Assembly (NCBI GenBank): GCA_052108535.1
Contig: JBQDZM010000005.1
Span: forward strand, 1-64,000
Direction of reading: 5' to 3'
Length of the DNA stretch: 64,000 nucleotides
DNA from: Galactobacter sp052108535
Lineage (GTDB): Bacteria; Actinomycetota; Actinomycetes; Actinomycetales; Micrococcaceae
Translations under genes and position numbers: made by a program
Notes under the pieces: generated by a model
The model's input: the letters and a program-made list of their open reading frames with translations, nothing else
Database searches by the model: none
Told to the model about the DNA's origin: nothing
Shown here: positions 1-9,187 of the stretch, in pieces
Layout of the letters: every line of letters starts with the position of its first letter
Position numbering within the stretch: position 1 is the first letter of the stretch

Positions 1-430
1 CACCGCCCTGGGCCGACGGTTGGCCGGGCTGACCCTGTGCTGGCTGACCTTGGGCGGGCTGACCCTGGGCACCGGCGGCACCCGGGCCGCCCTGCGGGGC
101 ACCCCACGGGGACTGCTGGGGAGCGGCACCGTAACCGGGATTCTGGGCGGAGGGCGCGGAGCCGGGCTGCTGAGCGGAGGCCGCGGACCCTGCGTCGGCC
201 GTCTGCGTCGGTTCCACCGGCTGGGCGGATTCTGCGGCAGACGCGGCGGGCGCCGCCGGGGACTGCTGCGCGATCCATTCCTTCAAGGCCGGGTAGCAAT
301 TGGGGTGAGCTGCGATGCTCTGGCGCAAGTCAGGGCGGGACTGTGCCAGTTGGGCAAGAGTCGCTTGGTCGAAGTTCGGGTCCGCCAGGGCGGCCGGGTC
401 GAAACTCGCCGGGTCAAAGGGCTGATTCAT
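1..430 (-). CDS. Leucine-rich-repeat-variant (LRV) domain protein, 3' end cut off by window
   Basis: The reading frame is open from ATG at 430 to the window edge, about 143 codons with no stop. Residues 1-60 hold an LRV-like segment, with ADPNFDQATLAQLAQSRPDL followed by a HPNCYPALKEW stretch. This pattern is common at the N-terminus of actinobacterial membrane or zinc-ribbon proteins. After it comes a long Ala/Pro/Gln/Gly-rich disordered region with tandem GQPAQ units near residues 125-140. A GAGAGG ribosome site lies 6 nt before the ATG. The missing C-terminus probably holds the functional or membrane part. The specific role is unknown. Confidence 0.72.
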   Translation of the reverse strand, partial: MNQPFDPASFDPAALADPNFDQATLAQLAQSRPDLRQSIAAHPNCYPALKEWIAQQSPAAPAASAAESAQPVEPTQTADAGSAASAQQPGSAPSAQNPGYGAAPQQSPWGAPQGGPGAAGAQGQPAQGQPAQGQPGQPSAQGG

Positions 431-579
431 GGTCTACCTCTCAGTAAGTCCTTGTAGGTGAGCGATGCGTCCAGGACAAAGACTACAAATATTGCGCGGT
501 TCGTCCATACATTAAACGAAATCGCCGTGTCGCAATGAAGCGCCGTGTCGTCATGAACCATGGGCTCGCCATGGTGCAC

Positions 580-615
580 AGCGGGCCCCACCCCTGGAGA
601 GGAGTGGGGCCCGCT
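580..615 (-). terminator. Hairpin downstream of the DUF3237 gene
   Basis: A perfect 12-bp inverted repeat (AGCGGGCCCCAC and its complement) with a 12-nt loop lies about 30 bp beyond the stop of the 645-1205 gene. No clear T-run follows, so termination is inferred from position and stem strength. The rest of 431-644 holds the AT-richer promoter region of the LRV gene. Confidence 0.55.
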
Positions 616-644
616 GCAGCGGAGTTCACCGGGAACCTGCCGGA

Positions 645-1205
645 TCAGCGCACCAGCCACACGCGGATGATGATCAGTCCCTTGTCTCCGTCGAAGCCGC
701 CGTCCACGGCGGAACCCACGAATTGGTGCTGAGCCATCCAGGTGTAGCGAGGGTCATCGGTCCGGAACACGGGGGCGCAGCGGAAGTAGTACTCGGATTC
801 CGCGACCGTTTCCCCTGCCTCCAACCGGGCATCCACGCTGGCAGGTGCCAACCAGTAGCCGCGGTTGACGATGTCCACCACGGCACCGTCGTCGGAACGG
901 ATCAGGTAGCGGGCCTCCACCTGGCAGGACTCGCCGCGGGTCGTGGACCAGTCGCCGCCACCGGGGATGATCTCGCCCGAGAACAGCGGTCCGGAGACCG
1001 GCCCACCCACCACGGGGGTGAACTCCACGATCTCCTGCTCGGAGGTGCCGATGTGCACGCTGGGATCGCAGTGGGCCTGGATCTCGAAGGCGAATTGCAG
1101 CGACGGTGCCGCGGGCTCTGGCGGCACCGTCGCCGGAGCCGCGCCGTCGCCGTCGGGCAGTGACGACGGCACTGGCAGACCCAGCGCATCCAGGGAGACG
1201 CTCAT
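645..1205 (-). CDS. DUF3237 family protein
   Basis: 186 aa. The sequence follows the DUF3237 (UPF0311) pattern. There is a central PVVGGPVSGPLFSGEIIPGG block (about residues 64-83), then EARYLIRSDDGAVV with an NRG motif, EYYFRCAPVF, and a final FVGSA strand region. Members form a lipocalin-like beta barrel and no enzymatic reaction is established for the family. Its ATG overlaps the stop of the hydrolase gene (ATGA), so translation is probably coupled. It is the last gene of the ABC-uptake/hydrolase operon, which suggests a role in binding or turning over the same imported compound. The N-terminal 30 residues are Pro/Ala-rich and probably flexible. Confidence 0.85.
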   Translation of the reverse strand: MSVSLDALGLPVPSSLPDGDGAAPATVPPEPAAPSLQFAFEIQAHCDPSVHIGTSEQEIVEFTPVVGGPVSGPLFSGEIIPGGGDWSTTRGESCQVEARYLIRSDDGAVVDIVNRGYWLAPASVDARLEAGETVAESEYYFRCAPVFRTDDPRYTWMAQHQFVGSAVDGGFDGDKGLIIIRVWLVR

Positions 1206-2857
1206 CGCTGGTCCCCCTCTGCGACCTCACGCCGACCCAGAGTCAGGACGAACGGGGAATCGCCGCCGAAGCGAACGGTCTGAGTGGTAGGAACCGTCTC
1301 CACCGCGGACCACGGGTCCTCGTCGGTACCGGGCAGCGGCACGAACTCGGGTGCGTCGGAGGAAGAAACGTGCAGGCGCAGGTGGTGGCCGGCACGCAGG
1401 CGGTAACCCAGCGGATCCATGGGGACGTCCACCCGCGCCTCGTCGGTCGCGTCGTACACGCGACGCTGGCCGCGGGAGATGCGGAAGGCCTCACCGGACG
1501 GCGAGACATCCAGCAACCGCAGGAAAACGTCGGCCACGGGGCCAGAGGACACGAAGCTGAGCTGGGCCGAAACGTCGCCCACCAGGTCCACATCCGAGTC
1601 CACGGCGGGGGCGTCGAAGACCAAGACATCATCGCGTGATCCAAGGGACGCCTCGTCAGGGTGGGTCATCAGGAACGCGAAGGCGTCCTCCACCGGGGAC
1701 GGCACGGGGTTCTCCGGATCGTGGACCCGCGAGGCCTCGCCAGCAGCAGCCGGGTCGCGCTGGATGCGACCATCAGCGGTCAGATCCAACGACACCCGCT
1801 CATGCGTAGGCGGCCAGTTCTCGCAGGTTTCAAACGTGCCGGTCCGAGCCAGCTCCCATGTCACCCGCGGGATATCCGTTGCCTTGCCGTTGCCACGCAC
1901 GTACGCGTCGAAGAACTCAAGTGTGGGGCCCAGCATGGCGGGCATGATGGCCTCCAGCTGCTCTGCCGAGCGCATGAAAACCTGCTCCGAGGCCGGCTCA
2001 TCCACGAAATGGTTCTCGTGGTCAATCGCCTCGATCCGCAGATGATGCTGAGTGTCCCAGCCAGCGTTGTCCTGGATGGCGTGAACATCCACCCAAGACA
2101 GGGGCCCGCAGTTGTCCCACCAGCCGATGGTGTGCAGCGTCGGCACGGCGGGTGCATTCCACACCGATCCCTGGGGGAAGCGATTCAGGTGCACCGGCTT
2201 CGGGTACCAGAGATCGTAGGAATCGGAGCGCACACCGACGGACTCGATGAACTCTTCCGCGTCCGCGGCGAAGGGACGCTTCCAGGTGGGCTCCCATTCG
2301 AAGGAGTCATTCGTGTGGAAGTTGGACAGCGGATACAGCAGCGTCACGCCCATCTCCACCCGGGTGTCCTTCTCCCCCGGCTCCCGCTTCACAGGCAGCC
2401 CAAGCTGCGTACCGGTGACTCGCGGGGAGATCGCCTTCAGCGCCGGGTGGCCGGATGAGGCGGCCGCCCACTGCGTGTAGCCGTAATAGGAGTCGCCCCA
2501 CATGGCGACCCGGCCGTTGGACCACTCCTGCTTGGTAATCCAGTCGATGGTGTCGTAACCGTCGTTGACCTCATGGACAAAGAGCAGGGTCTGCCCCTCG
2601 GAACGGAATTTGCCGCGCACGTCCTGAGCCACCACACGGTAACCGGAACGCATGAAGTACTCGGCCACGACGGGAATGAACGTGTACTCACCGGATTTGT
2701 CATACGGCAGGCGGATCAGAATCGTGTCGCCGGGCGTGGTGTCTCCGCCGGGCAGGTAAACATCGGTGGCCAGGTGCACGCCGTCGCGGGTGCGCACGCG
2801 AGCTTCGATGGCAAGTTCCGAGACGGGCGCCGGGCCAACGGTCTCAAAGGTGGTCAT
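1202..2857 (-). CDS. CocE/NonD family hydrolase (X-Pro dipeptidyl-peptidase S15 type)
   Basis: 551 aa from ATG 2857, which has AAGGAC about 9 nt upstream; longer frames reach into the upstream ABC gene. The N-terminal half is an alpha/beta hydrolase with the nucleophile motif GDSYYG (Ser about 123) and a DHENHF segment likely to supply the catalytic His. The C-terminal part (about residues 300-550) matches the PepX C-terminal jelly-roll. The family hydrolyses esters and amides, including cocaine ester, glutaryl-cephalosporins and X-Pro peptides. No signal peptide is visible, so it should act in the cytoplasm on what the adjacent transporter brings in. It starts 19 nt after the ATPase gene. 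The substrate cannot be told from sequence. Confidence 0.9.
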   Translation of the reverse strand: MTTFETVGPAPVSELAIEARVRTRDGVHLATDVYLPGGDTTPGDTILIRLPYDKSGEYTFIPVVAEYFMRSGYRVVAQDVRGKFRSEGQTLLFVHEVNDGYDTIDWITKQEWSNGRVAMWGDSYYGYTQWAAASSGHPALKAISPRVTGTQLGLPVKREPGEKDTRVEMGVTLLYPLSNFHTNDSFEWEPTWKRPFAADAEEFIESVGVRSDSYDLWYPKPVHLNRFPQGSVWNAPAVPTLHTIGWWDNCGPLSWVDVHAIQDNAGWDTQHHLRIEAIDHENHFVDEPASEQVFMRSAEQLEAIMPAMLGPTLEFFDAYVRGNGKATDIPRVTWELARTGTFETCENWPPTHERVSLDLTADGRIQRDPAAAGEASRVHDPENPVPSPVEDAFAFLMTHPDEASLGSRDDVLVFDAPAVDSDVDLVGDVSAQLSFVSSGPVADVFLRLLDVSPSGEAFRISRGQRRVYDATDEARVDVPMDPLGYRLRAGHHLRLHVSSSDAPEFVPLPGTDEDPWSAVETVPTTQTVRFGGDSPFVLTLGRREVAEGDQR

Positions 2858-2876
2858 GATGAATAAGTCCTTATCT

Positions 2877-3689
2877 CTATGCCTCGACGGTGCGGCGGCG
2901 CGGGGTCCAACCCCGGCGCGGCACGGCATCGAGCAGTCGTTTGGTGTAGTCCTCCTGCGGAGCCGAGAGGACGGATGAGGTGGGTCCGGATTCCACGACG
3001 GTTCCGCGGTGCAGCACCAGGACCTCCTCGCAGAGGTGGGCCACCATGGGCAGGTCGTGGGAGATGAACAGCAGGGCCACGCCGGTGTCCTCCTGGATCT
3101 GCCGCAGCAGCGCGACCATCACGTTCTGCGTCGCGACATCCAGGGCGGAGAGGGCCTCGTCAAGCACCAGCACCTTGGGTTCGGCCGCGAGCGCGCGGGC
3201 GATCGCGACGCGCTGACGCTGGCCGCCGGAAAGCGGGCCGGGTCCTTCGTCTGCCACCCCGTGTGGCAGCCGGACGGATTCCAGCAGTTCGATGATGCGC
3301 TGCTTCCGGGATTGGGCGCTCATGGTGGTGTGCAGCTTGAGGACCTCGTCGAGTCCGGCGCCGATACTCTGGCGGGGGTCCAGGGACACGTAGGGGTCCT
3401 GGAACACCATCTGCATGACCTTCGAACGGACTCGCCGTTCCTTCCGCTTGGGCGTGACGGTGAGGTCGTAGTCGGTGCCGTCCAGGGTCATGGTGCCGGC
3501 GTCGCCGCGTTCCAACCCCATCAGGACGCGCACGTTGGTGGACTTGCCTGAGCCGGACTCACCGACCAGCGCCACGGATCCGCCGGGCGCCAGGGTCAGG
3601 TTGGTTTCCTTGACGGCCACCAGGCGCTCGGTGGAGCCAGCCATGCGGTAGGTCTTGTGCAGCCCCTTGACTTCCAAAACGTTAGTCAT
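2877..3689 (-). CDS. Peptide-type ABC transporter ATPase (DppF/OppF-like)
   Basis: 270 aa. Walker A GESGSGKS lies at residues 43-50, the signature LSGGQRQRVAIARAL at about 150-164, and Walker B VLVLDEALSALD shortly after, followed by the H-loop in FISHD. It is shorter than the usual 320-330 aa and lacks most of the C-terminal oligopeptide extension. It starts 3 nt after the stop of the other ATPase gene, and the two would form the heterodimeric motor on the membrane's inner face. It belongs to the operon running from the lipoprotein gene to the DUF3237 gene. Confidence 0.93.
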   Translation of the reverse strand: MTNVLEVKGLHKTYRMAGSTERLVAVKETNLTLAPGGSVALVGESGSGKSTNVRVLMGLERGDAGTMTLDGTDYDLTVTPKRKERRVRSKVMQMVFQDPYVSLDPRQSIGAGLDEVLKLHTTMSAQSRKQRIIELLESVRLPHGVADEGPGPLSGGQRQRVAIARALAAEPKVLVLDEALSALDVATQNVMVALLRQIQEDTGVALLFISHDLPMVAHLCEEVLVLHRGTVVESGPTSSVLSAPQEDYTKRLLDAVPRRGWTPRRRTVEA

Positions 3690-3692
3690 GGC

Positions 3693-4697
3693 TCAGGCCT
3701 CCTCGTTCGTCTTATGCCCGACGACGGTGGCCGGGTCGGTGCCAGCGGCGCCGTGCGCCGCCTCGGCGGCGTGTTCGGCGGCGATGGCCGCGAGAGTGGC
3801 CTCGCCGCCGTCGACCATTCGCAGTGCGGAGGTGACGGACTCCGGTTCGCCCAAAGCGTCGTCGGGCAGTTCTCCGGTCTCCTCCACCTCGGTGAAGGCC
3901 GAGCGGGCCGAGATCAACATCTTGGTGTAGTCGTCCTTGGCGTGGTCGTAGACGTCCGCAGCGGCGATCTTCTCCACGATGTGGCCCTGACGCATCACGA
4001 CCAGGTCGGAGCAGACGGCGCCGGCCAGGTCCAGGTCATGGGTCACGAAGACCATTGCAAGGCCGAGTTCGTGCCGGATCTCGTCCAGGATCGCCTTGAC
4101 CTCCTCCTGCGTAGTCACATCCAGCGCGGTGGTGATCTCATCGGCGAAGAGCAGCTTGGGGCCGGTCATCATGGCCGCAGCGATGGTGACTCGCTGCAAC
4201 GAGCCGCCGGAGAGTTCACCGGGCAGCTGGCCGAGGACGGCGCGGGCGCGGGGAATACGCACGTTTTCCAGCCACTCGACGGCCTTCTCCTCAGCCTTTT
4301 TCCGTGACATCCGGCGGCGCAAGCGCAGGGCCTCCGTGAGGAAGTCCCCGACGGTGTGCACGGGATTCACGTGGGTGCGAGGGTCCTGGAAGACGCTGGC
4401 GACCTCGTCCCCCCACCAATCGGTCCGACGGCGCTTGGAGAAACGCAGCACGTCCTCACCCTCGAACAGGATGCGGCCGGTGGTCGTCGCCGTGCTGGGG
4501 AGCCGCCCAAGCACGGAGCGCAGGGTGACGGATTTACCGGAGCCGGACTCCCCCACCAGGCCAACGGCCTGACCGGGCATCACCTGCCAGTTCACGTTCT
4601 CCACCAGGGTCTTGGGCCCCACGGAGACGCAGACGTCTTCCAACTTCAGCAGCGGCTGCGTGCCGTCCTGCTGCGGGGTCGTGGCGACGTGGCTCAT
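3693..4697 (-). CDS. Peptide-type ABC transporter ATPase (DppD/OppD-like)
   Basis: 334 aa. Walker A GESGSGKS is at residues 49-56, the signature LSGGSLQRVTIAAAM at about 165-179, and Walker B LLFADEITTALD follows. The C-terminal region after about residue 260 replaces the usual oligo-HPY extension with an Ala/Glu-rich tail. The start overlaps the stop of the upstream permease gene, so expression is coupled. It energises uptake together with the 2877-3689 product. Confidence 0.93.
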   Translation of the reverse strand: MSHVATTPQQDGTQPLLKLEDVCVSVGPKTLVENVNWQVMPGQAVGLVGESGSGKSVTLRSVLGRLPSTATTTGRILFEGEDVLRFSKRRRTDWWGDEVASVFQDPRTHVNPVHTVGDFLTEALRLRRRMSRKKAEEKAVEWLENVRIPRARAVLGQLPGELSGGSLQRVTIAAAMMTGPKLLFADEITTALDVTTQEEVKAILDEIRHELGLAMVFVTHDLDLAGAVCSDLVVMRQGHIVEKIAAADVYDHAKDDYTKMLISARSAFTEVEETGELPDDALGEPESVTSALRMVDGGEATLAAIAAEHAAEAAHGAAGTDPATVVGHKTNEEA

Positions 4698-5581
4698 GAC
4701 TGTCCCTCGAATCGACGGGCCAGGCGGTCACCCAGCAGGTTGATGGCCACGACGGTCACGAGCACCAGCAGCGCTGCCGCGATGGACTGGTAGCCGAAGC
4801 CATTGAGCAGGTCGTTCTTACCCTCCGACACGAGCACACCCCAGTCCGCCTCAGGCGGCTGAAGGCCCAGGCCAAGGAAGGAGATCGCGGCAAGGTCAAG
4901 CAGCGCGTACCCGAAGCCCACGAAGGACTGCACCATCACGGTCGGCGCGATGTTGGGGATCAGGTGCTTGAACCACAGGGAGAACAGGGGTGCGCCCTGG
5001 ACCTGCAGCGCGGAAATGTAGGGCATGGCGCGCTCACGGCGGGCCGTGGAGCGAACGATGCGACCCACCATGGGGATCGTGGCGATGGACAGGGCCACCA
5101 CCGCAGCCACCATGCCGCGGCCCAACATCGCTACGGCCAACACGGCCAGGATGATGCCGGGGAAGGCGAAGATGATGTCCATGGTGCGGGAGACGATCGC
5201 GTCCACCCAGCCACCCCACCAGGCGGCGACCACGGCCAGAACGGTACCGCCCACACCCGCGATCACCACGATGAGCAGCGGCCCGTACAGCGTGGGACCC
5301 ACGCCGGCCACGACCCGGGAGAAGATGTCTCTTCCCAAGGAATCGGTGCCGAGCAAGTTGTCCGCATTCGGGTAGAGCAACTGATTGGCCTGGTCGATGG
5401 CCTGCGGGTCGTGCGGGGCCAGCCACTTACCGAAGATGGCCACGAAGACCAGCAGCGCGAGCCAGACGAGGCAGACCCAGCCGGTGATGTCCAAGAACTT
5501 CGGCTTGGTGGCCTTTGCCGCACGCTTGAGACCGCGTTTGCTTCCGGTCATCCGGGGTTCCGTCGCCATGATGGAGCTCAT
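4694..5581 (-). CDS. Peptide-type ABC transporter permease (DppC-like)
   Basis: 295 aa inner-membrane protein with a cytoplasmic N-terminus, a first membrane span at about 35-55 (WLALLVFVAIFGKWLAP) and a BPD_transp_1 core of about five spans. The sequence TDSLGRDIFSRVVAG, in the first periplasm-facing loop, is typical of DppC/OppC proteins. The EAA-like coupling region lies around SALQVQGAPLFSLW. It overlaps both neighbours by 4 nt and pairs with the 5578-6540 permease. Confidence 0.93.
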   Translation of the reverse strand: MSSIMATEPRMTGSKRGLKRAAKATKPKFLDITGWVCLVWLALLVFVAIFGKWLAPHDPQAIDQANQLLYPNADNLLGTDSLGRDIFSRVVAGVGPTLYGPLLIVVIAGVGGTVLAVVAAWWGGWVDAIVSRTMDIIFAFPGIILAVLAVAMLGRGMVAAVVALSIATIPMVGRIVRSTARRERAMPYISALQVQGAPLFSLWFKHLIPNIAPTVMVQSFVGFGYALLDLAAISFLGLGLQPPEADWGVLVSEGKNDLLNGFGYQSIAAALLVLVTVVAINLLGDRLARRFEGQS

Positions 5582-6540
5582 GCGGACACCTCCTGCTTGA
5601 GTCGGGGATCCAGCATGGCGCTGACCTCATCCACGATCAGGTTGACGATCACGAAGGTGGCCACCATGAACCTGGAGAGGATCTGCACCACGGGAAGGTC
5701 TTGGCTCGCGGCGGCCTGCGTCAGCAAGGAACCGATGCCGTTGATGCCGAAGGCCTGCTCAGCCACCGCCGTGCCGGCAAACAGGCCCGCGATGGACAGA
5801 CCGGAGACGGAGAGGATGGGACCGGAGGCATTACGCCAAATGTGGTGACGGACCACGTAGTTGCGGGGCAGGCCACGCACCGTGGCGGTTTCCACATGAT
5901 CCGCGTGGGCCTGGGACAGCACCGAGGTCCGCGTGATGCGGGAGATGAACGCCAGGTAGGCCATGGCCAAGGAGATGGCGGGCAGGGTCAGGTGATGGAT
6001 TCGATCCGCCAGACCGTCCTCGCCGGCTCCCAGCGTTGGGAACCAGCCCAGGTTGACCGCAAAGATCGCGATCAGGGCCACCGCCACCACGAAGGTGGGG
6101 GCACCCATGGCGGCCGAAGTCAGGATGGTGACGACGCGGTCAACGGCCTTGCCGCTGGTACCCGCCAGCAGTCCGGAGCCGATGCCGAAGATCACGATCA
6201 ACAGCGCGGCGTAGGCCACGAGCAGACCCGTGGTCACCAGGCGAGGCGCAATCAGGGATCCAACGTCGTCGCCCTTGACCACCCGGAAGGAGCGACCCAG
6301 GTCACCGGTGAACAGGTCACCGAGCCAACCCAGATACTGCACCGGAATGGGGTCATTCAGGCGGAGCTGTTCTCGCACCGCAGCGAGGGTCTCTGGGTTC
6401 GGGTTGGAACCGCCTGCCAACATCGCCGCCGGATCGCCCGGGGTCAGCGAGACCATCGAGAAGATCAGAATGCTGGCGATGAACAGGGTGAGAATCACCC
6501 CTCCCAGCCGCTTGAGCCAGCGGAGGACAGTTGCGTTCAC
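5578..6540 (-). CDS. Peptide-type ABC transporter permease (DppB-like)
   Basis: 320 aa. An N-terminal span at about 10-32 is followed by a loop with LTPGDPAAMLAGG and AVREQLRLNDPIPVQYLGWL, the standard DppB/OppB signature, then about five more spans. The start is GTG, overlapping the TGA of the binding-protein gene (GTGA). With the 4694-5581 product it forms the translocation pore. Confidence 0.93.
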   Translation of the reverse strand: MNATVLRWLKRLGGVILTLFIASILIFSMVSLTPGDPAAMLAGGSNPNPETLAAVREQLRLNDPIPVQYLGWLGDLFTGDLGRSFRVVKGDDVGSLIAPRLVTTGLLVAYAALLIVIFGIGSGLLAGTSGKAVDRVVTILTSAAMGAPTFVVAVALIAIFAVNLGWFPTLGAGEDGLADRIHHLTLPAISLAMAYLAFISRITRTSVLSQAHADHVETATVRGLPRNYVVRHHIWRNASGPILSVSGLSIAGLFAGTAVAEQAFGINGIGSLLTQAAASQDLPVVQILSRFMVATFVIVNLIVDEVSAMLDPRLKQEVSA

Positions 6541-8245
6541 TTGGAGACACCTCCGAGGTCCTTAGCCCACGGGGTGTTGATGTAGGACATGGAGGTGGTA
6601 GCGCCGGAGAGACCCTCACGCATGTAGGTGCGGGTGTACTGCACACCCAAGGTGACCTGCAGCTTGGCGGGAGCGAAGATCTCCTGCGCCTTCACGAAGG
6701 ACTCGGCCGCGGCCTTGGTGTCCTCCGCCGTGCGGGCCTGCTGCAACAGCGCGGTGACGTCGTCGTTCTTGTACTGGGTCCAGTTGAACAGACCCTGCTC
6801 GCCCTGCAGTGCATTCAGGCTCGCGTAGGTGTTCACGCCGGGGGTGTCCTGGTAACCGACGGCCGAGATGAAGTCCACGCCCTCACGTGCTGCCGGGGAG
6901 TAGAAGAACTGTGCGTAATCGGCAGGCTGACGCTGCTCGATGGTCATCTTCATGCCGATCTTCTCCGCGGCGTCCTTCACCACGGTGGCGATGTTCTGCA
7001 GCATCTGGTTACCGGAGGGCACCACGATCTTCAGGGACTTACCCTCGTAGCCAGCCTCCTTGATCAGGGCCTTGGCCTTCTCCAGGTCGACCTCAGGCTC
7101 CGGGAGTTCGTTGTAGGCCTTGGTGAAGATGTCTGCCTGCTCCAGGCCCTCGAACTGGAAGGGGACCGAGAACGTGGACGCCGGGGCGCCGTAGCCCTTG
7201 AGCAGGTTCTTGATCACGGAGTCGCGATCGATCGCCAGGGACAGAGCCTCGCGGACCTTGGGGTCGGAGGAGGCCCCGGTGGCGGAGGTGGGTCCGAATG
7301 ACACGGTGGAGTTGGAGGGTCCAACCACGAGCTGGCCCTTACCGGAGGTGGCCAGCTGCTTGGAGGAGGACTCGGGGACGTCGAACGCGCCGTCCAGCTC
7401 ACCCGAGGTCAGTGCCGAGGTCAGGGCTGCATCGTCCTGGGTGGGGATGAACTCGATTTTCTCCACCTTGGGTGCGCCGTCCCAGTAGTCGGGGTTGGCC
7501 TTGATGGAGACCGACTGGCCGGGAGTCCACTTGTCCAGCTGGTAGGGACCGGTGCACATCACGCCGCCCTTGGGGGTGCCAAGGTCTGCGCCGAGTTCCT
7601 TGATGGAGGCGGCCTCCATGATGCGACCGGCCGGGCCGGAGATGTTGTTGATGAAGTCACCGTCATACACCTGGAAGGAGACGCGCACGTGTGTGTCGTC
7701 CACGGCCTCGAACTTCTTCACCAGTGCGAACGCGGAGGCGTAGATGGACTGGTTCTTCGGGTTGGCCGTGCGTTCAAGAGTCGCGACGACGTCCTTGGCC
7801 GTCAGGGTCTTGCCGTTCCAGAACTTCACGTCGTCGCGCAGCGTGAGGTCCAGGGTGGTGGGGTCAGTCCACTCTGCCGCGGTGGCCAGGTTGGGCTGGG
7901 GCCAAAGTTCTCGTCGACCTGGTAGAGGCTCTCGCAGAGGTTACCGGTGACGATGTAATCGGAGTCGTTGCCGGTCTTGCCCGGGTCGGTGGTGGCCGGC
8001 TCGCCGGTGCGCAGGCCCCAGCGGATGCTGTCCACCTTCTCGGTGCCTGCCTCGGTCTTGGCGACCAGGTTCTTGGGATCGTAGAGGCCGTTGGAGGCGA
8101 AACCGTCTGCCGCGGAACCGTTGTCGGCGGCGGACTTCTTCTCACCCCCACCGCAGGCGGCCAGGGACAGCGCCAGCGTTGCGGCGACGCCGGTGATGGC
8201 GAGGCGCTTGAATGCGTTTCGGGGCTTCGTGGTGGTGGGCTGCAT
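6537..8245 (-). pseudogene. Peptide-type ABC substrate-binding lipoprotein, frameshifted in this copy
   Basis: The frame opens at ATG 8245 (GGAAGG upstream) with a lipoprotein signal peptide: KR, a hydrophobic stretch, then LSLAAC with the lipidated Cys at residue 31. Family 5 extracellular solute-binding sequence follows up to LCESLYQVDENFG. The frame then breaks at the C4 run read from 7901 to 7898 (GGCCCCAGCCC). Inserting one C restores GPQPNLATAAEW and joins smoothly to the remaining 430 codons (KFWNGKTLTAKDVV to the stop at 6537). The sequence therefore shows a one-base deletion that removes three quarters of the protein. It may be a sequencing error, strain-specific decay or phase variation. 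As intact, the protein would be about 568 aa and would capture the substrate outside the cell. Confidence 0.87.
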
Positions 8246-8388
8246 GGCCGGCCTTCCGGTGGTGCTTGGATCCTGACTCAGGGACGTGAGCCGAGACTTG
8301 GGGGTACTTCGTGGTGATGGGGTGATCGCCATTGATGAGGTGGTGTTGATCACGCCTGCAGAGGAGATTATGCGATGCAAGGTTTTTT

Positions 8389-8409
8389 GGTTAAGTCTGA
8401 CTAACAACC
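8389..8409. promoter_or_regulatory. Candidate TetR operator in the divergent promoter region
   Basis: An imperfect inverted repeat is centred on T8398: GGTTAAGTC, T, GACTAACAACC. It is an AT-rich island between the divergent ABC operon (start 8245) and the TetR gene (start 8561). Placement and symmetry suggest binding by the neighbouring TetR protein. The rest of the 315-bp interval shows no further clear motif apart from the ribosome site GAAGGAG ahead of the TetR start. Confidence 0.4.
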
Positions 8410-8560
8410 TGGATTGGGGCGGCCGCAGGCGATACGATCAAGTCCACCGCGGCGAAACAAACCGCACCCCACTGCACAGCATCCACCGGACGGGGCGCGC
8501 CGCGCCCGCCACCGCCGTCGGACACAAGCGCAGTCCTCACCCCCTGAAGGAGCTTCTGAC

Positions 8561-9166
8561 ATGGGACGACCGAGCGTGGGCCCACAGCGACGGGCACAAA
8601 TCCTCGACGCCACCATCGACTGCATCAGTGAACACGGCATCGTGGCCACCACGCTGGAACGCATCGCGGAGAAGGCCGGCATGAGCCGCGGCCACGTACG
8701 CCACTTCGCCGGGAACCGCGACACCCTCATCTCCGACGCGTGCCGCCGGTTCTACGGCCTCTTACCTGAGCTGGAGGGCGGTCCGGAACAGATCATCCCG
8801 GACACCGAAGCCTCCTTGGAGGACATCCTCGACGTCCTCTTCGGCGACGACTTCGCCGCCGCCACCGACGAGAATGCCGTGGTCCAGGCCTTCATCGCCG
8901 AGGCCAAATCCAACACCTCCGTCAGCGCCGTCCTGGACCAGGCCTACTCCTCCACCCACGATCGGGTCACCCTCGTGGTGCGTCGCGATCTACCGCAGCT
9001 CGGGGACGAATTCGCCGGGCAGCTGGCCTTCGATGTGGTCTGCCTGGCGCTCGGAAACGTGTTCCTCACCGACCTGGGCCATTCCCTGGTGCGCGGCTTC
9101 AATGCCAGGGCCGGCGCGGACGCGCTGCTGCGCTCAGCCTTGGCCACCGCCGAAACCAAGATTTAA
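8561..9166 (+). CDS. TetR/AcrR family transcriptional regulator
   Basis: 201 aa from ATG 8561, chosen because GAAGGAG lies about 8 nt upstream; a longer frame back to 8414 has no such site. Residues 8-54 form a TetR helix-turn-helix (RAQILDATIDCISEHG, then TLERIAEKAGMSRGHVRHFA), BetI-like in style. The C-terminal domain would bind an effector. It is divergent from the peptide-type ABC operon and is its most likely local regulator; the effector may be the imported compound or a hydrolysis product. Confidence 0.9.
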   Translation: MGRPSVGPQRRAQILDATIDCISEHGIVATTLERIAEKAGMSRGHVRHFAGNRDTLISDACRRFYGLLPELEGGPEQIIPDTEASLEDILDVLFGDDFAAATDENAVVQAFIAEAKSNTSVSAVLDQAYSSTHDRVTLVVRRDLPQLGDEFAGQLAFDVVCLALGNVFLTDLGHSLVRGFNARAGADALLRSALATAETKI

Positions 9167-9187
9167 CACGCGGGTCAGGTTCGCCTG

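Noticed and set aside
427..660. Minus-strand 77-codon frame between the DUF3237 and LRV genes
   Set aside because: It covers the promoter region of the LRV gene and the hairpin at 580-615, and has no ribosome site or recognisable sequence.
7895..7904. Programmed ribosomal frameshifting in the binding-protein gene
   Set aside because: No known slippery heptamer or downstream pseudoknot, and the family is not known to use recoding; an indel is simpler.
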